Numbered from the stretch's first letter, positions 1-8,912 are shown. The stretch is DNA of 64,000 nt from Rhizobium etli 8C-3 (GCF_001908375.1 NZ_CP017241.1:3985501-4049500); one strand, 5' to 3'. Numbers and translations: made by a program. Notes: generated by a model from the sequence alone, not told the origin.

Positions 1-967
1 TCACGTCATCCTCGACTTCGATGCCATGCTCCAGCGCGTATTTTCGAGCGCTCTGACCACGGCGACCGGGCAGGCGCACGCCGGGATCGGAAGAAATTTG
101 AGCGGCAAGCTCGCCCAGACGCGATACCGCGAAGCTTCCACCGCTGGCTTCGGGATTGATGACGATCAAGGTCTGCCCAAGGCCGGGCGCTGTTCCTTTG
201 TCATCGAACAAAGACGTGGATTCAAAGGAAAAATTGGCACCCGCAAGCGGTGCTGCGAGAATTTCGACCATCATGGCAAGGGCAGCACCCTTGGCCTCGC
301 CGGACGGCACCATGGTGCCCTCCAGAGCGGCAACCGCATCGGTTGTCGGCTGGCCGTCACGATCAAGGGCCCAATCCGACGGGATCGATGCTCCCTTTTG
401 CCGGGCGGCCATGATCTTGCCACGCGCAACGCGCGACAATGCAAGGTCGATGACAATCGGATCGTCTCCGGGAACGGGCGCTGCAAAGGCAATGGGATTG
501 GTGCCGAAGACGGGCTTGCGTCCGCCCCAGGCAGCCATTGAAGCCGTGGCATTCGCAACCATCAGCGCCACGAGGCCAGCTTCGGCAAACCGTTCGACGG
601 TCAGCGCAAGTACACCTGCATGATGCGAGCGGCGGATGGCGGCAAGCCCAATGCCCTGTTTGCGCGCCGTCTCCGACAGCAACGGCACGGCGAGATCGAA
701 AGCCGGATAAGCATAGCCGTGGCAGGCGTCGATCTGGATGATGGACGGAAAGGGCTGGAAAACGACCGGCTTGGCTATTCCGTCGACCTTTCCGGACCTT
801 GCCTGGGCCGCATAGGCCAGGACGCGGCGCAGCCCGTGGCCACCCTGTCCTGCGGCTTCTGCGGCAACCAGCGCACGCGCGACGGAGCGCGCATTGCCCT
901 CCTCTACTCCGCTTCGCTTCAACGCGTCGATGACCAGCGCTTCGGCTGCGGCAAGTGTCATGTGCAT
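1..967 (-). CDS. dpkA: Delta1-piperideine-2-carboxylate reductase-like dehydrogenase (Ldh_2 family), 3' end cut by window
   Basis: The minus-strand frame is open from an ATG at 967 (a second ATG lies at 961) to the window edge: 322 codons without a stop, against a usual family length of about 330-350, so only the C-terminal tail is missing. The protein belongs to the malate/L-lactate dehydrogenase fold family that is distinct from classical Ldh. It shows GGHGLRRV near the N-terminus, RRSHHAG (the conserved active-site His region) and GTNPIAFAAP. Family members reduce cyclic imines or 2-oxo acids with NAD(P)H. The amaB/amaA-like neighbours favour reduction of piperideine-2-carboxylate to L-pipecolate. 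AAGG lies 10 nt before ATG 967, which favours that start. A strong terminator hairpin lies just upstream, so expression relative to amaB is probably reduced. A different 2-oxo acid substrate is possible. Confidence 0.75.
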   Translation of the reverse strand, partial: MHMTLAAAEALVIDALKRSGVEEGNARSVARALVAAEAAGQGGHGLRRVLAYAAQARSGKVDGIAKPVVFQPFPSIIQIDACHGYAYPAFDLAVPLLSETARKQGIGLAAIRRSHHAGVLALTVERFAEAGLVALMVANATASMAAWGGRKPVFGTNPIAFAAPVPGDDPIVIDLALSRVARGKIMAARQKGASIPSDWALDRDGQPTTDAVAALEGTMVPSGEAKGAALAMMVEILAAPLAGANFSFESTSLFDDKGTAPGLGQTLIVINPEASGGSFAVSRLGELAAQISSDPGVRLPGRRGQSARKYALEHGIEVEDDV

Positions 968-985
968 GGAGAAAAAACCTTGGGC

Positions 986-1028
986 AAAAAAAGAAGGGAC
1001 GATGACGGTGTTACGTCATCGTCCCTTC
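986..1028 (-). terminator. Strong intrinsic terminator between amaB-like and dpkA-like genes
   Basis: A perfect 14-bp stem (993-1006 with 1015-1028) with an 8-nt loop is followed on the minus strand by seven T residues (992-986). It lies directly after the aldehyde dehydrogenase stop and ends 19 nt before the dpkA-like ATG at 967, leaving no room for a separate promoter after it. Confidence 0.9.
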
Positions 1029-1048
1029 AGATTCAACGCGGCTCTCGA

Positions 1049-2587
1049 TCACTCGACGTCGAACTTGACACCTTGGGCGAGCGGCAGCGTCTTGCCGTAG
1101 TTGATCGTGTTCGTCGCGCGGCGCATGTAGGCCTTCCAGGCATCCGAGCCGGATTCGCGGCCACCCCCAGTTTCCTTTTCGCCGCCGAAAGCACCGCCGA
1201 TTTCGGCGCCCGACGGGCCGAGATTGACGTTGGCGATGCCGCAATCCGAACCGCGGGCGGAAACGAAGGTTTCGGCTTCACGCATGTCATTGGTGAAGAT
1301 CGAGGAGGAGAGGCCCTGCGGCACGGCATTGTGCAGGTCCAGCACGTCGTCGAAATCGGTGTACTTCATGACATATAGGATCGGTGCGAAGGTCTCGTGT
1401 TCGACAGGACCGGTCTGAGACGGCATCTCGACAAGCGCCGGACGCACATAGAAGGCTTCGGCAGCCCCGTTTTCGACGCGCTCGCCGCCCGTGACCTTGC
1501 CGCCAGCCGACCTTGCCTCGGACAGAGCCGACTGCATCTTCTCGAAGGCCGCTTTGTCGATCAGCGGACCGACAAGCGTCCCGTTTTCCAGGGGATTGCC
1601 GATCGGGACCGATTGATAGGCTTTCTGCAGGCGAGGCACGAGTTTGTCGTAGATGCTTTCGTGCACGAAGAGACGGCGAAGCGTCGTGCAGCGCTGGCCG
1701 GCGGTTCCCATCGACGAAAAGGCAACGCCGCGCAGGGTCAGATCGAGATCGGCTGTCGGGCAGATGATGGCGGCATTGTTGCCGCCGAGTTCAAGGATAG
1801 CACGGGCAAAGCGCTGCGACAGGCGCGGGCCGACGGCGCGACCCATGGCCGTGGAGCCGGTGGCGGAAATCAGCGGTACCTTCGGGTGATCGACGAGGAC
1901 CTCACCGACATCGCGGCCGCCAATCAGCAGCGTCGAAAGGTTCGCCGGTGCCTGCCCGCCTTCGGCGACGAAGCGCTTCAGAGCCTTTTCGAACAGCGCC
2001 TGTACGGCAAGTGCCGTCAGCGGCGTTTTTTCCGACGGCTTCCAAACGGTGGAATTGCCGCAGACGAGGGCAAGCGCTGCATTCCACGACCAGACCGCGA
2101 CCGGGAAGTTGAAGGCCGAAATGATGCCGACCACGCCGAGCGGATGCCAGCTTTCCATCATGCGGTGCTCGGAGCGCTCTGTTGCAATCGTCAGGCCGTA
2201 GAGCTGGCGTGAAAGGCCGACTGCGAAGTCGCAGATGTCGATCATTTCCTGGACTTCGCCGAGACCTTCGGACGTGATCTTGCCGACCTCGACGGAAACG
2301 AGACGGCCGAGCGCCGGCTTTGCCGCGCGAAGCTCCTCGCCAAGCAAGCGGACGAGTTCGCCGCGCTTGGGCGCAGGGACTGCGCGCCATTCAGCAAATG
2401 CCTTGTGCGCTTCGTCGATCGCCTTTTTGGCATCAGCGACGGAATGTTCCTTGAGCAGGCCGATTTCCCTGCCGGTGATCGGCGAAGCGACGCGCAGCGA
2501 GCCGCCGGTATAGCGGGCCGCGTCGACACCAAGTTCGGAAAGCAGTTTCTGCGTCTCGGCTGCGAGATCGAGCGTAGCGATGGTCAT
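1049..2587 (-). CDS. amaB: L-aminoadipate-semialdehyde dehydrogenase (ALDH7 family)
   Basis: This is a full-length 512-residue aldehyde dehydrogenase of the ALDH7 (antiquitin) type. It shows the NAD-binding SAFNFPVAVW and KPSEKTPL segments, the general-base Glu266 in ELGGNN and the nucleophile Cys300 in AGQRCTTLRR; the RCTTLRRL context is typical of ALDH7. Family members oxidise 2-aminoadipate 6-semialdehyde (in equilibrium with piperideine-6-carboxylate) to 2-aminoadipate in the cytoplasm. It lies 43 nt downstream of the pipecolate-oxidase-like gene in the same direction, which matches the amaA-amaB order known from Pseudomonas. GGAAAC lies about 8 nt before the ATG. The family assignment is certain; the exact substrate is inferred from subfamily and context. 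Confidence 0.9.
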   Translation of the reverse strand: MTIATLDLAAETQKLLSELGVDAARYTGGSLRVASPITGREIGLLKEHSVADAKKAIDEAHKAFAEWRAVPAPKRGELVRLLGEELRAAKPALGRLVSVEVGKITSEGLGEVQEMIDICDFAVGLSRQLYGLTIATERSEHRMMESWHPLGVVGIISAFNFPVAVWSWNAALALVCGNSTVWKPSEKTPLTALAVQALFEKALKRFVAEGGQAPANLSTLLIGGRDVGEVLVDHPKVPLISATGSTAMGRAVGPRLSQRFARAILELGGNNAAIICPTADLDLTLRGVAFSSMGTAGQRCTTLRRLFVHESIYDKLVPRLQKAYQSVPIGNPLENGTLVGPLIDKAAFEKMQSALSEARSAGGKVTGGERVENGAAEAFYVRPALVEMPSQTGPVEHETFAPILYVMKYTDFDDVLDLHNAVPQGLSSSIFTNDMREAETFVSARGSDCGIANVNLGPSGAEIGGAFGGEKETGGGRESGSDAWKAYMRRATNTINYGKTLPLAQGVKFDVE

Positions 2588-2630
2588 TGTCGTGTTTCCA
2601 ACTTTCTTGTTCTTGATTGCGAGCTTCTAC

Positions 2631-3914
2631 TCAAAAGCGCGCGTCGGCGAAGTGAGCGACCTGGGCGCCGGCTTCGTACCACATTTCCCTGAGCGCGCGG
2701 AAACCGGGTTTGCGCAGGTCCGTGACCGGCAAGGGCAGGTCCGCTTCCGCGATCCTGCCCAATATATGCTGTGCCAGCGTGCGGCCGAAGACCGTACCAG
2801 GCGCAATGCCCCGGCCATTATAGCCGGAGAAGCCAACGGCATTCGGCGCGAACTTGTGAAAGCGCGGCAGCGCATTGTCGGTCATGCCGATCTTGCCGTA
2901 CCATTCATATTCGAATTCGACGTCGCCGATCTGCGGAAAGAGCCTCTTCAGCGATCGTTTCGCCCAGCCTTTGTGAACTGCAGCGCCGGTATTGCGCAGC
3001 GCTCCGACACTGCCGAAGATCAGGCGCCCGGCATGATCCATCCGGAATGAGGACAGGATTTCCCGCGTATCCCAACAGCCCTCGCGACCGGGCAGAAGTG
3101 ATTTGCGCAGATTGTCGCTGAGCGGCGCCGTCGCGAAATTGAAGTAGGGAAGATGCACTTGCTCGCCACGGACCTGTTCCCATGGCCCGGTGCTATAAGC
3201 ATCCGTCGCGACGATAATCCAGTCAGCGGTCACTTGGCCGCTGTCAGTCTTCACCGTCCATCGGCTGCCGTTTCGCTCGGTTGCGATGACAGGGCTCGAC
3301 GTATGAATCGAAACGCCCGCCTTGATACCCGCATGCGCCAGACCTCGAGCATAAGCGAGCGGCTGCAGTGTTCCCGCACGCATATCGAGCAGCGATCCGG
3401 CATAGGCACTGCTGCCAACGCGACGGGCGGTTTCTGCGGCATCGAGCAGCATCACCTTCGCCCCGCGCGCGGACCACTGCGCAGCACGCGCCTTAATTTC
3501 CCTCAACCCGTGCGCACCGACGGCGCAATGCAGCGTACCGTTCTTTTCAAGCTCGCAGGCGATGTCGTGCTTTTCGATCAACTCCATGACAAGGCGAGGC
3601 GCCTCGCCCAGCATATCGAGCAGGCGATCGCCGTAGATCTCACCGAGAACGCCAGGCAGATCGTCCGGCATCACCCACATGCCGGCATTGATCAGTCCGA
3701 CATTGCGGCCAGCCCCACCAAAACCGATCTCCTTGGCCTCCAACAGCACGACCTTCGAACCGGCCTCGGCAAGATGAAGACCGGACGACAGCCCGGTGTA
3801 GCCGCCGCCGACAATCACCACATCGGCCGACGCCATGCCGTGAAGAGCCGATGTCTCGGGCGGCAGCGGTGCGGTCCTTTCCCAGAGCCCGTGGGAGCGG
3901 GGATCATTCAGCAT
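2631..3914 (-). CDS. amaA: FAD-dependent amine oxidoreductase, probable L-pipecolate oxidase
   Basis: The start at ATG 3914 gives 427 residues and is preferred over an upstream GTG at 3962. A DAO-type FAD-binding domain begins with VVIVGGGYTG (dinucleotide-binding glycines near residues 36-41) and continues with LLEAKEIGFGGAGRN. The C-terminal part has GYNGRGIAPGT, the second FAD-contact motif of this superfamily. Members oxidise secondary or primary amines of amino acids. Between a 2-oxoadipate decarboxylase and an aminoadipate-semialdehyde dehydrogenase, the expected reaction is L-pipecolate to piperideine-6-carboxylate. Its 5' end lies 66 nt after the DUF1338 gene stop, so it is probably the second gene of the operon. 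Other DAO-family amino acid oxidases (GlpD/PuuB-like) remain possible. Confidence 0.8.
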   Translation of the reverse strand: MLNDPRSHGLWERTAPLPPETSALHGMASADVVIVGGGYTGLSSGLHLAEAGSKVVLLEAKEIGFGGAGRNVGLINAGMWVMPDDLPGVLGEIYGDRLLDMLGEAPRLVMELIEKHDIACELEKNGTLHCAVGAHGLREIKARAAQWSARGAKVMLLDAAETARRVGSSAYAGSLLDMRAGTLQPLAYARGLAHAGIKAGVSIHTSSPVIATERNGSRWTVKTDSGQVTADWIIVATDAYSTGPWEQVRGEQVHLPYFNFATAPLSDNLRKSLLPGREGCWDTREILSSFRMDHAGRLIFGSVGALRNTGAAVHKGWAKRSLKRLFPQIGDVEFEYEWYGKIGMTDNALPRFHKFAPNAVGFSGYNGRGIAPGTVFGRTLAQHILGRIAEADLPLPVTDLRKPGFRALREMWYEAGAQVAHFADARF

Positions 3915-3980
3915 GGCCAGTCCATTCAAAGCAATCGCGGCAGGCACTCTAGCGCCGTCCACGGCATTGCGGAAGCAGTC

Positions 3981-5393
3981 TCAGTCAACGGTTTTCAACG
4001 CCAGGCCGACGATCCCCAGCGTCTTCATCGCGAAGTCGAAAGAAGACGACTGGCGCTCGGCATAGAGCTTCAGGTCGTCCTGCACGGCCGCGCCCAACGC
4101 TTCTTCGAAAACTGTTCGGTTGGAGCGCGTGGCATAGTTCTCCTGCTGATCGCTACCGAGATTGGATTGAAAGATGCCTGCCGCGCTGACTGGTAAGAAA
4201 TCCTCATAGACCAGCGGATCGAAAGCGAGATAGCGCTTGGCGATCAACAACTCCAGATCGGGCGGCAACTCGCCCTCGGCGGCAGCCGCGATGCCGGCAG
4301 GCGTGGCTGAATAGTGAAAGAAGGCAAGTTCATCCCGGCGCAGCGCATCCCAACTGTCGGGCAACGATTTGAAGCGCTCCGCAAGCTCGCAATCATAATC
4401 ATTTGCCTTGGTTCCCGCAGCGCCGACCTGCACCTCGCTGCGCACAGAGGCAAGCAGCCGGTCGTAGAGTGCGCGCCCCTTTTTTGTCAGCGCAACGCCG
4501 CGCTGCTCGATCTCGCCGAAGCGGGCCGTATGGGTGCCCAGCGTCTTGCCCGCTTCATCTGCAAAGGCGATCGGCTCCTCCAGCGCCTTGAAACTTGTCT
4601 GGCGCAGCAGGATATCGCAGTCGCGCCGTGGCGGACCTTCGATGATGGCCTTCGGCGTGATGCCGCGCTCCGGCATGCGCCGCTGCACCTCGTCGATATC
4701 AAGCGTACGCGGCGTCAGATGGTTGATATGGGGGCCCTTGAAGCTGACCACATCGGCAATCAGGCGATGGGCATCGTGCAGACGCCTGTAGGTTGGTGCA
4801 CTGACTGTTGCTTCGCCATGCCAGCGGAAGGTTTCGAGCGCCTCGGCGACGAATTCGGTGGCTTCTGCCTCCGTCAGGCCGCCATTCTGCTCATGGCGCT
4901 CGATCAAGGCAATGGCGCGCGACGTATAGATTTGCCGCTTGGCCAGAATGGTCTGCGCCTCGGCGCGAAGTCCCCGGTCGTCGATCAATTCGAGCCGGAG
5001 CAGCGAGGTAAAGACGCGGAACGGATTGACGTTGAGCGCTGCCTGATCGACCGGCCGGAAACAGGTGGAGTGCACCGGCACGCCCGCAACTGAAAGATCG
5101 TAGTAACCCACCGCCTGCATGCCCATGACGGCGAACAGACGGCGGATGGTGAACAGCTCATCAGCCGTGCCGAGGCGGATTGCCCCATGGCGCTCGACAT
5201 CGATGCGATCGAGTTCGCCGGCGCGGTCCAGCCGCTCGCGCAATTTGGGGTTCCTTGCCAAGACTCCCGCATTCACGTCGGCCACAAGCTCGATCAGCGT
5301 GCCGTATTGCGGCACCTCCGTGCGATACATCTGAGACATCGCTTCGGTGAAGAGCGAACGGATACAGTCGGTGGAAACGAAGGTACTCGGCAT
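3981..5393 (-). CDS. hglS: 2-oxoadipate dioxygenase/decarboxylase, HglS type (DUF1338)
   Basis: The 470-residue protein belongs to the DUF1338/YdcJ family, a VOC-fold Fe(II) enzyme that converts 2-oxoadipate to D-2-hydroxyglutarate in bacterial lysine catabolism. Residues at the sites I recall for P. putida HglS are present: His69 and Arg73 in ERHGAIRLG, His222/His225 in PHINHLTPRT, Glu294/Glu296 in RFGEIEQRG, and Val402-Ser403 in LPVSAAGIF. The numbering is within one residue of the published enzyme as I remember it. CGGAG precedes the ATG by 6 nt. It is the promoter-proximal gene of the minus-strand lysine operon, divergent from a LysR regulator 107 bp away. The operon thus supplies the step after 2-aminoadipate transamination; the transaminase is not in the window. 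Confidence 0.88.
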   Translation of the reverse strand: MPSTFVSTDCIRSLFTEAMSQMYRTEVPQYGTLIELVADVNAGVLARNPKLRERLDRAGELDRIDVERHGAIRLGTADELFTIRRLFAVMGMQAVGYYDLSVAGVPVHSTCFRPVDQAALNVNPFRVFTSLLRLELIDDRGLRAEAQTILAKRQIYTSRAIALIERHEQNGGLTEAEATEFVAEALETFRWHGEATVSAPTYRRLHDAHRLIADVVSFKGPHINHLTPRTLDIDEVQRRMPERGITPKAIIEGPPRRDCDILLRQTSFKALEEPIAFADEAGKTLGTHTARFGEIEQRGVALTKKGRALYDRLLASVRSEVQVGAAGTKANDYDCELAERFKSLPDSWDALRRDELAFFHYSATPAGIAAAAEGELPPDLELLIAKRYLAFDPLVYEDFLPVSAAGIFQSNLGSDQQENYATRSNRTVFEEALGAAVQDDLKLYAERQSSSFDFAMKTLGIVGLALKTVD

Positions 5394-5480
5394 CAGAACT
5401 CCGGGTCATTCCGATTTTGCAGGATAGAGCTCTTTACAAAGGCTCTTGCGGCGTGAATATCGACGTTTTGGAAACAGATC

Positions 5481-5495
5481 ATTCTCAATTGGAAT
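5481..5495. promoter_or_regulatory. LysR-type operator (T-N11-A dyad)
   Basis: An ATTC-N7-GAAT dyad holding a T-N11-A core (5482-5494) sits in the divergent intergenic region, 5 nt before the LysR ATG. The position suits autorepression of the regulator and control of the divergent hglS operon. No binding data are available; this is pattern only. Confidence 0.45.
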
Positions 5496-5500
5496 GAACC

Positions 5501-6394
5501 ATGCTGCCCTCGCGACGATTTCTGCCGTCGATCTCATTGCTTGCCGCCTTCGAGGCCGTTGCCCGAACCGGCAGTGTGACGGCGGCAGCACGCGAGCTCG
5601 ACCTTACCCAGAGCGCTGTCAGCCGCCAGATCAAGGCTCTTGAAGAACAGCTTGGCGCTGAACTTTTTCTTCGCGAACGCCAGACGGTGCGCCTCACGCT
5701 TGCGGGCGACAGCTACGCCCGCGAGATCCGCGAAGCACTTCGCCGAATTTCCAGCGCTTCGCTGAACCTGCGCGCTAATCCACATGGGGGAACGCTGAAC
5801 CTCGCCATCCTGCCGACCTTCGGCACCCGCTGGCTGGCACCGCGCCTCGACCGGTTCCTGAGCCAGAATCCAGGCGTTACGATCAATCTCGTCACCCGGC
5901 TCTCCTCCTTCGATTTCCGGCTCGATTCCATCGACGCGGCTATTCACTTCGGCCATCCGCATTGGCCGGGAGCGGAATTGACCTTCCTGATGTCCGAAAA
6001 AACCGTTGCAGCCTGCAGCCCCGCCTTCCTGAGGCAGCACGCCATCACCAAACCTGAGGACCTGCTGGATGTACCCCTATTGCATCTGACGACCCGCCCT
6101 GATGCATGGGAGCGATGGTTTGCCGATAACAGAGTCGCCTTCCAGAACGTACACGGCATGTTGGTCGACCAGTTTGCGACGGCGGCCCAGGCAGCGATCA
6201 CCGGCCTCGGCGTCGGGCTGCTGCCGACATTTCTCATTCAGGACGAGCTGAAGCGCGGTGATCTTGTCGCGGCGATCGGCCGGGAAATGGAAAGCAGCGA
6301 AAGTTATTATCTCGCCTGTCCTTTCGAGCGCGCCGACTATGCGCCGCTTTCAGCCTTTCGCGGCTGGATCACCGCAGAAGCAAAAGCAGGATGA
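5501..6394 (+). CDS. LysR-family transcriptional regulator (GcvA-like)
   Basis: This 297-residue protein is of normal LTTR length. The N-terminal winged helix (residues about 1-60) reads SLLAAFEAVARTGSVTAAAREL followed by TQSAVSRQIKALE. The C-terminal part is a periplasmic-binding-like effector domain ending in ACPFERADYAPLSAFRGWI. It is transcribed divergently from the hglS-amaA-amaB operon, and a T-N11-A dyad lies between them, so it most likely senses a lysine-pathway intermediate and controls that operon. The effector is not known from sequence. The next gene on the same strand, an Lrp-type sensor domain, lies 72 nt downstream. Confidence 0.88.
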   Translation: MLPSRRFLPSISLLAAFEAVARTGSVTAAARELDLTQSAVSRQIKALEEQLGAELFLRERQTVRLTLAGDSYAREIREALRRISSASLNLRANPHGGTLNLAILPTFGTRWLAPRLDRFLSQNPGVTINLVTRLSSFDFRLDSIDAAIHFGHPHWPGAELTFLMSEKTVAACSPAFLRQHAITKPEDLLDVPLLHLTTRPDAWERWFADNRVAFQNVHGMLVDQFATAAQAAITGLGVGLLPTFLIQDELKRGDLVAAIGREMESSESYYLACPFERADYAPLSAFRGWITAEAKAG

Positions 6395-6466
6395 CGGAAC
6401 GGCTTGCATCGGAAGAGCGCTTTCGAGCATTATGCGCCCCATCAGAATTTTTCGCAGGAAACGCCC

Positions 6467-6703
6467 ATGAAACCCATTTTCGTCCAGCTCCAATGCGCGC
6501 CCGGCAAGACCTACGAGGTTGCCGACGCGATCTACCAGACCGAACGCGTCTCGGAGCTTTATTCGACGAGCGGCGATTACGACCTGCTTCTCAAGGTCTA
6601 TATCGAGGAGGGCCAGGACATCGGCAAGTTCATCAATGACAACATTGCCAATATTCCGGGCATTGTTCGCTCGCTGACGACGCTGACCTTCAAGGCCTTC
6701 TGA
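6467..6703 (+). CDS. Stand-alone Lrp/AsnC ligand-binding (RAM) domain protein
   Basis: The 78-residue protein starts at ATG 6467 with AGGA 7 nt upstream. It corresponds only to the C-terminal RAM domain of Lrp/AsnC regulators: FVQLQCAPGKTYEVADAI, SGDYDLLLKVYIE and a final SLTTLTFKAF strand. The N-terminal helix-turn-helix is absent. Such single-domain proteins form amino-acid-binding oligomers and may act alone or in complex with full Lrp proteins. Its place beside a lysine-catabolic regulator suggests amino-acid sensing, but no target is visible. Confidence 0.8.
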   Translation: MKPIFVQLQCAPGKTYEVADAIYQTERVSELYSTSGDYDLLLKVYIEEGQDIGKFINDNIANIPGIVRSLTTLTFKAF

Positions 6704-6824
6704 CCGATAGGATTAACCTTCTTCCGCAACAATCTATCCGCCGGTCTTTTCCGTAAACCGCGTTTTAACGCCATCCATTATCTGGTCAAAGCCGAGTTGC
6801 GGCCGTGTGGCCGGAAGGTGAACG

Positions 6825-7991
6825 ATGTCAGCAGTGGAAACAGAGACCGTCACGTCGGTGCCGCAGGCAGGTGTTGTGCCACTGATCGTGCATGTCGTGC
6901 GCCAGTTCTTGCCCAATCGCGGCGGGCTCGAAGACGTTGTCGCCAATCTTGCCTACCAGACGATCAAGTACGGCTACCGCGTCCGCGTCATAACGCTCGA
7001 TTCGCTCTTCACGTCGCGGGACAACAAACTGCCCGCTCATGAGACGATCGACGGCATCGAGGTGGTCCGCATCCCCTGGTCAGGCAGCCGGCGCTATCCG
7101 ATCGCGCCGCAAGTCTTTCGCCACCTGGGGGACGCGGCCGTCATTCACGTGCACGCGATCGACTTCTTCTTCGATGCATTGGCCCTGGGACGCTTCCTGC
7201 ATGGCAAGCCGATGATCGTGACCACTCACGGCGGCTTCTTCCACACTCGAAACTATGCCGCGATCAAGAAGCTTTGGTTCCAGACCCTGACACGCATGTC
7301 GGCAACGGCCTACACGCGCATCGTCGGCTGCAGCCTGTCGGATCTGCAGCAGTTTCGCAAGATATCGCCAGGAACGAGCATCCTGATCGAAAACGGCGTG
7401 GACATCGGCAAATTCGCCGACAGCGCATCCCACCAACCCCAGCGCCGCATCATTACCATCGGCCGCTTTTCCATCAACAAGCGCCTGGATCATCTGCTGG
7501 ATGTCATGGTCGTCCTGAAAGCACGCAATCGGGAATGGCACCTCGACATCGTCGGGTCTGAATCCGACCTCAGGGAAGCAGACCTGCGGCGGGAAATCCA
7601 GGCACGCGGGCTCGAAACGACCGTGACGCTGACTGTTTCGCCGGACAACGATTCGATTGCACGCCTTATTGGCAGAACGTCGATTTTCGCTTCCGCCTCT
7701 GAATATGAAGGCTTCGGACTTGTCGCCCTTGAAGCCATGAGTGCCGGCCTTCTGCCGGTACTCAACGCAAATGCAGCCTATTGCGGTCTGGCCGCAAAAC
7801 ATCCGTTGCTCCGCCTTGCCGACTTTTCCGATCCGCAAGCCTCGGCCGATATTCTCGAATCGGCCTATCTTGCCCTTCCAGCTGATCCGGCAGGCATTCG
7901 CCTGACGCTGATGCAGGAAGCCGGCCGGTATTCGTGGCAAACGGTGGCGGGGCGCTATTTCAGCGTCTACGATTCAATCCTGAGCGACTGA
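6825..7991 (+). CDS. Glycosyltransferase family 4
   Basis: The 388-residue GT-B enzyme has the N-terminal acceptor domain (HVVRQFLPNRGGLEDVV, VTTHGGFFHT) and a C-terminal nucleotide-sugar domain with IGRFSINKRLDHLL and the EX7E element in SEYEGFGLVALEAMSAG. GGAAGG precedes the ATG by 5-6 nt. GT4 enzymes transfer sugars from NDP-sugars to lipid-linked or protein acceptors at the cytoplasmic membrane. Its 3' end overlaps the end of the opposite-strand GT2 gene by 25 bp, and a flippase follows, so an exported glycan is the likely product. The sugar and acceptor are not predictable here. Confidence 0.87.
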   Translation: MSAVETETVTSVPQAGVVPLIVHVVRQFLPNRGGLEDVVANLAYQTIKYGYRVRVITLDSLFTSRDNKLPAHETIDGIEVVRIPWSGSRRYPIAPQVFRHLGDAAVIHVHAIDFFFDALALGRFLHGKPMIVTTHGGFFHTRNYAAIKKLWFQTLTRMSATAYTRIVGCSLSDLQQFRKISPGTSILIENGVDIGKFADSASHQPQRRIITIGRFSINKRLDHLLDVMVVLKARNREWHLDIVGSESDLREADLRREIQARGLETTVTLTVSPDNDSIARLIGRTSIFASASEYEGFGLVALEAMSAGLLPVLNANAAYCGLAAKHPLLRLADFSDPQASADILESAYLALPADPAGIRLTLMQEAGRYSWQTVAGRYFSVYDSILSD

Positions 7992-8845
7992 TCAATGCCG
8001 TTCCATTTCGGCCAAGCCTTGTACCCTTCGACGATCCCTTTGAGCCATGCTCGCTTGAACGCCGCTTCATCCGCATTGCAGCGGAAGCAGGCGACAAGCC
8101 AGCCGATCGCCGGGCGTGCAACTCTGTAGGTTACGTAGGGCAAGGAGAAATCGTGCTTGCGCAGCAGCGCACCGAAACCGCGGCCGTATTTTCGGGCCCG
8201 TTCGATCTGCTGGGTGCCGATCACGCTCACGACCTGATCATGATGGACGATGAGCTGCGGGAAATACGCGAGTTTTTGGCCAGCCCCGACGAAACGCAGC
8301 AGGAGATCGGCCTCCTCTGCGCTTTGAAACGGCGATGCCGACCCGACGCCCAGATTCTCGTCGAAGCCGCCGATTGAAGAAAGCGCTTCGCGACGAACGA
8401 AGATGCCGTTCGAATTGCCGCAACTCAGATAATTCCTGCGGGATATCTCTACGCTGCGATCCCCTGTCGGGCTAACGGAGGGGTTGCCGTCCGCATCAAG
8501 CGTTCGCCCCGTTACGATCGAAAGGGCGGGGTTTTCTCGAAAGAGCCGCGCTGCGGTTTCCAAAGTAGCCGGCTCGTACCAGCAGTCGTCGTCCGGAAAG
8601 CACACATAGCTTCCCGACGCTTTCGCAATTCCGTTGTTGCGCGCATGAGAAAGCCCGCGCCCGGAGCGGAGATGGCGAATGGGAAAGGAGGAAGCGAAGC
8701 GTTCCACCAGATCGATCAGCCGGCCATCTCCATTCTGATCAACCAGAATGATTTCAAAGGTCTTCAGCGTCTGCCTTGCCAATGATTGAAAGAGACGCTC
8801 GAGTTGATCGAAACGATCAACGGTACAGACAATGAGACTGAACAA
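7967..8845 (-). CDS. Glycosyltransferase family 2
   Basis: This is a GT-A fold enzyme with FSLIVCTVDRFDQL at its start, EIILVDQNGDG, and CFPDDDCWY as the DXD-type metal site. TTG at 8845 is chosen as start because CAGGGG lies 6 nt upstream and the family begins directly with this first beta strand; this gives 292 residues. An upstream TTG at 8875 lacks such a site. The C-terminal third (RYVTYRVARPAIGWLVA region) contains one hydrophobic segment that may associate with the membrane. It is transcribed away from the flippase gene, with a CtrA-type site in the shared 161-bp intergenic region. It probably adds one sugar of the same exported glycan. Confidence 0.85.
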   Translation of the reverse strand: MFSLIVCTVDRFDQLERLFQSLARQTLKTFEIILVDQNGDGRLIDLVERFASSFPIRHLRSGRGLSHARNNGIAKASGSYVCFPDDDCWYEPATLETAARLFRENPALSIVTGRTLDADGNPSVSPTGDRSVEISRRNYLSCGNSNGIFVRREALSSIGGFDENLGVGSASPFQSAEEADLLLRFVGAGQKLAYFPQLIVHHDQVVSVIGTQQIERARKYGRGFGALLRKHDFSLPYVTYRVARPAIGWLVACFRCNADEAAFKRAWLKGIVEGYKAWPKWNGIDQSLRIES

Positions 8846-8912
8846 TCGATACCCCTGAAGGCAGAAAGCCGGCAATTCTCGGCGATTCTCATGATGACCA
8901 CCGGTGCGACGT

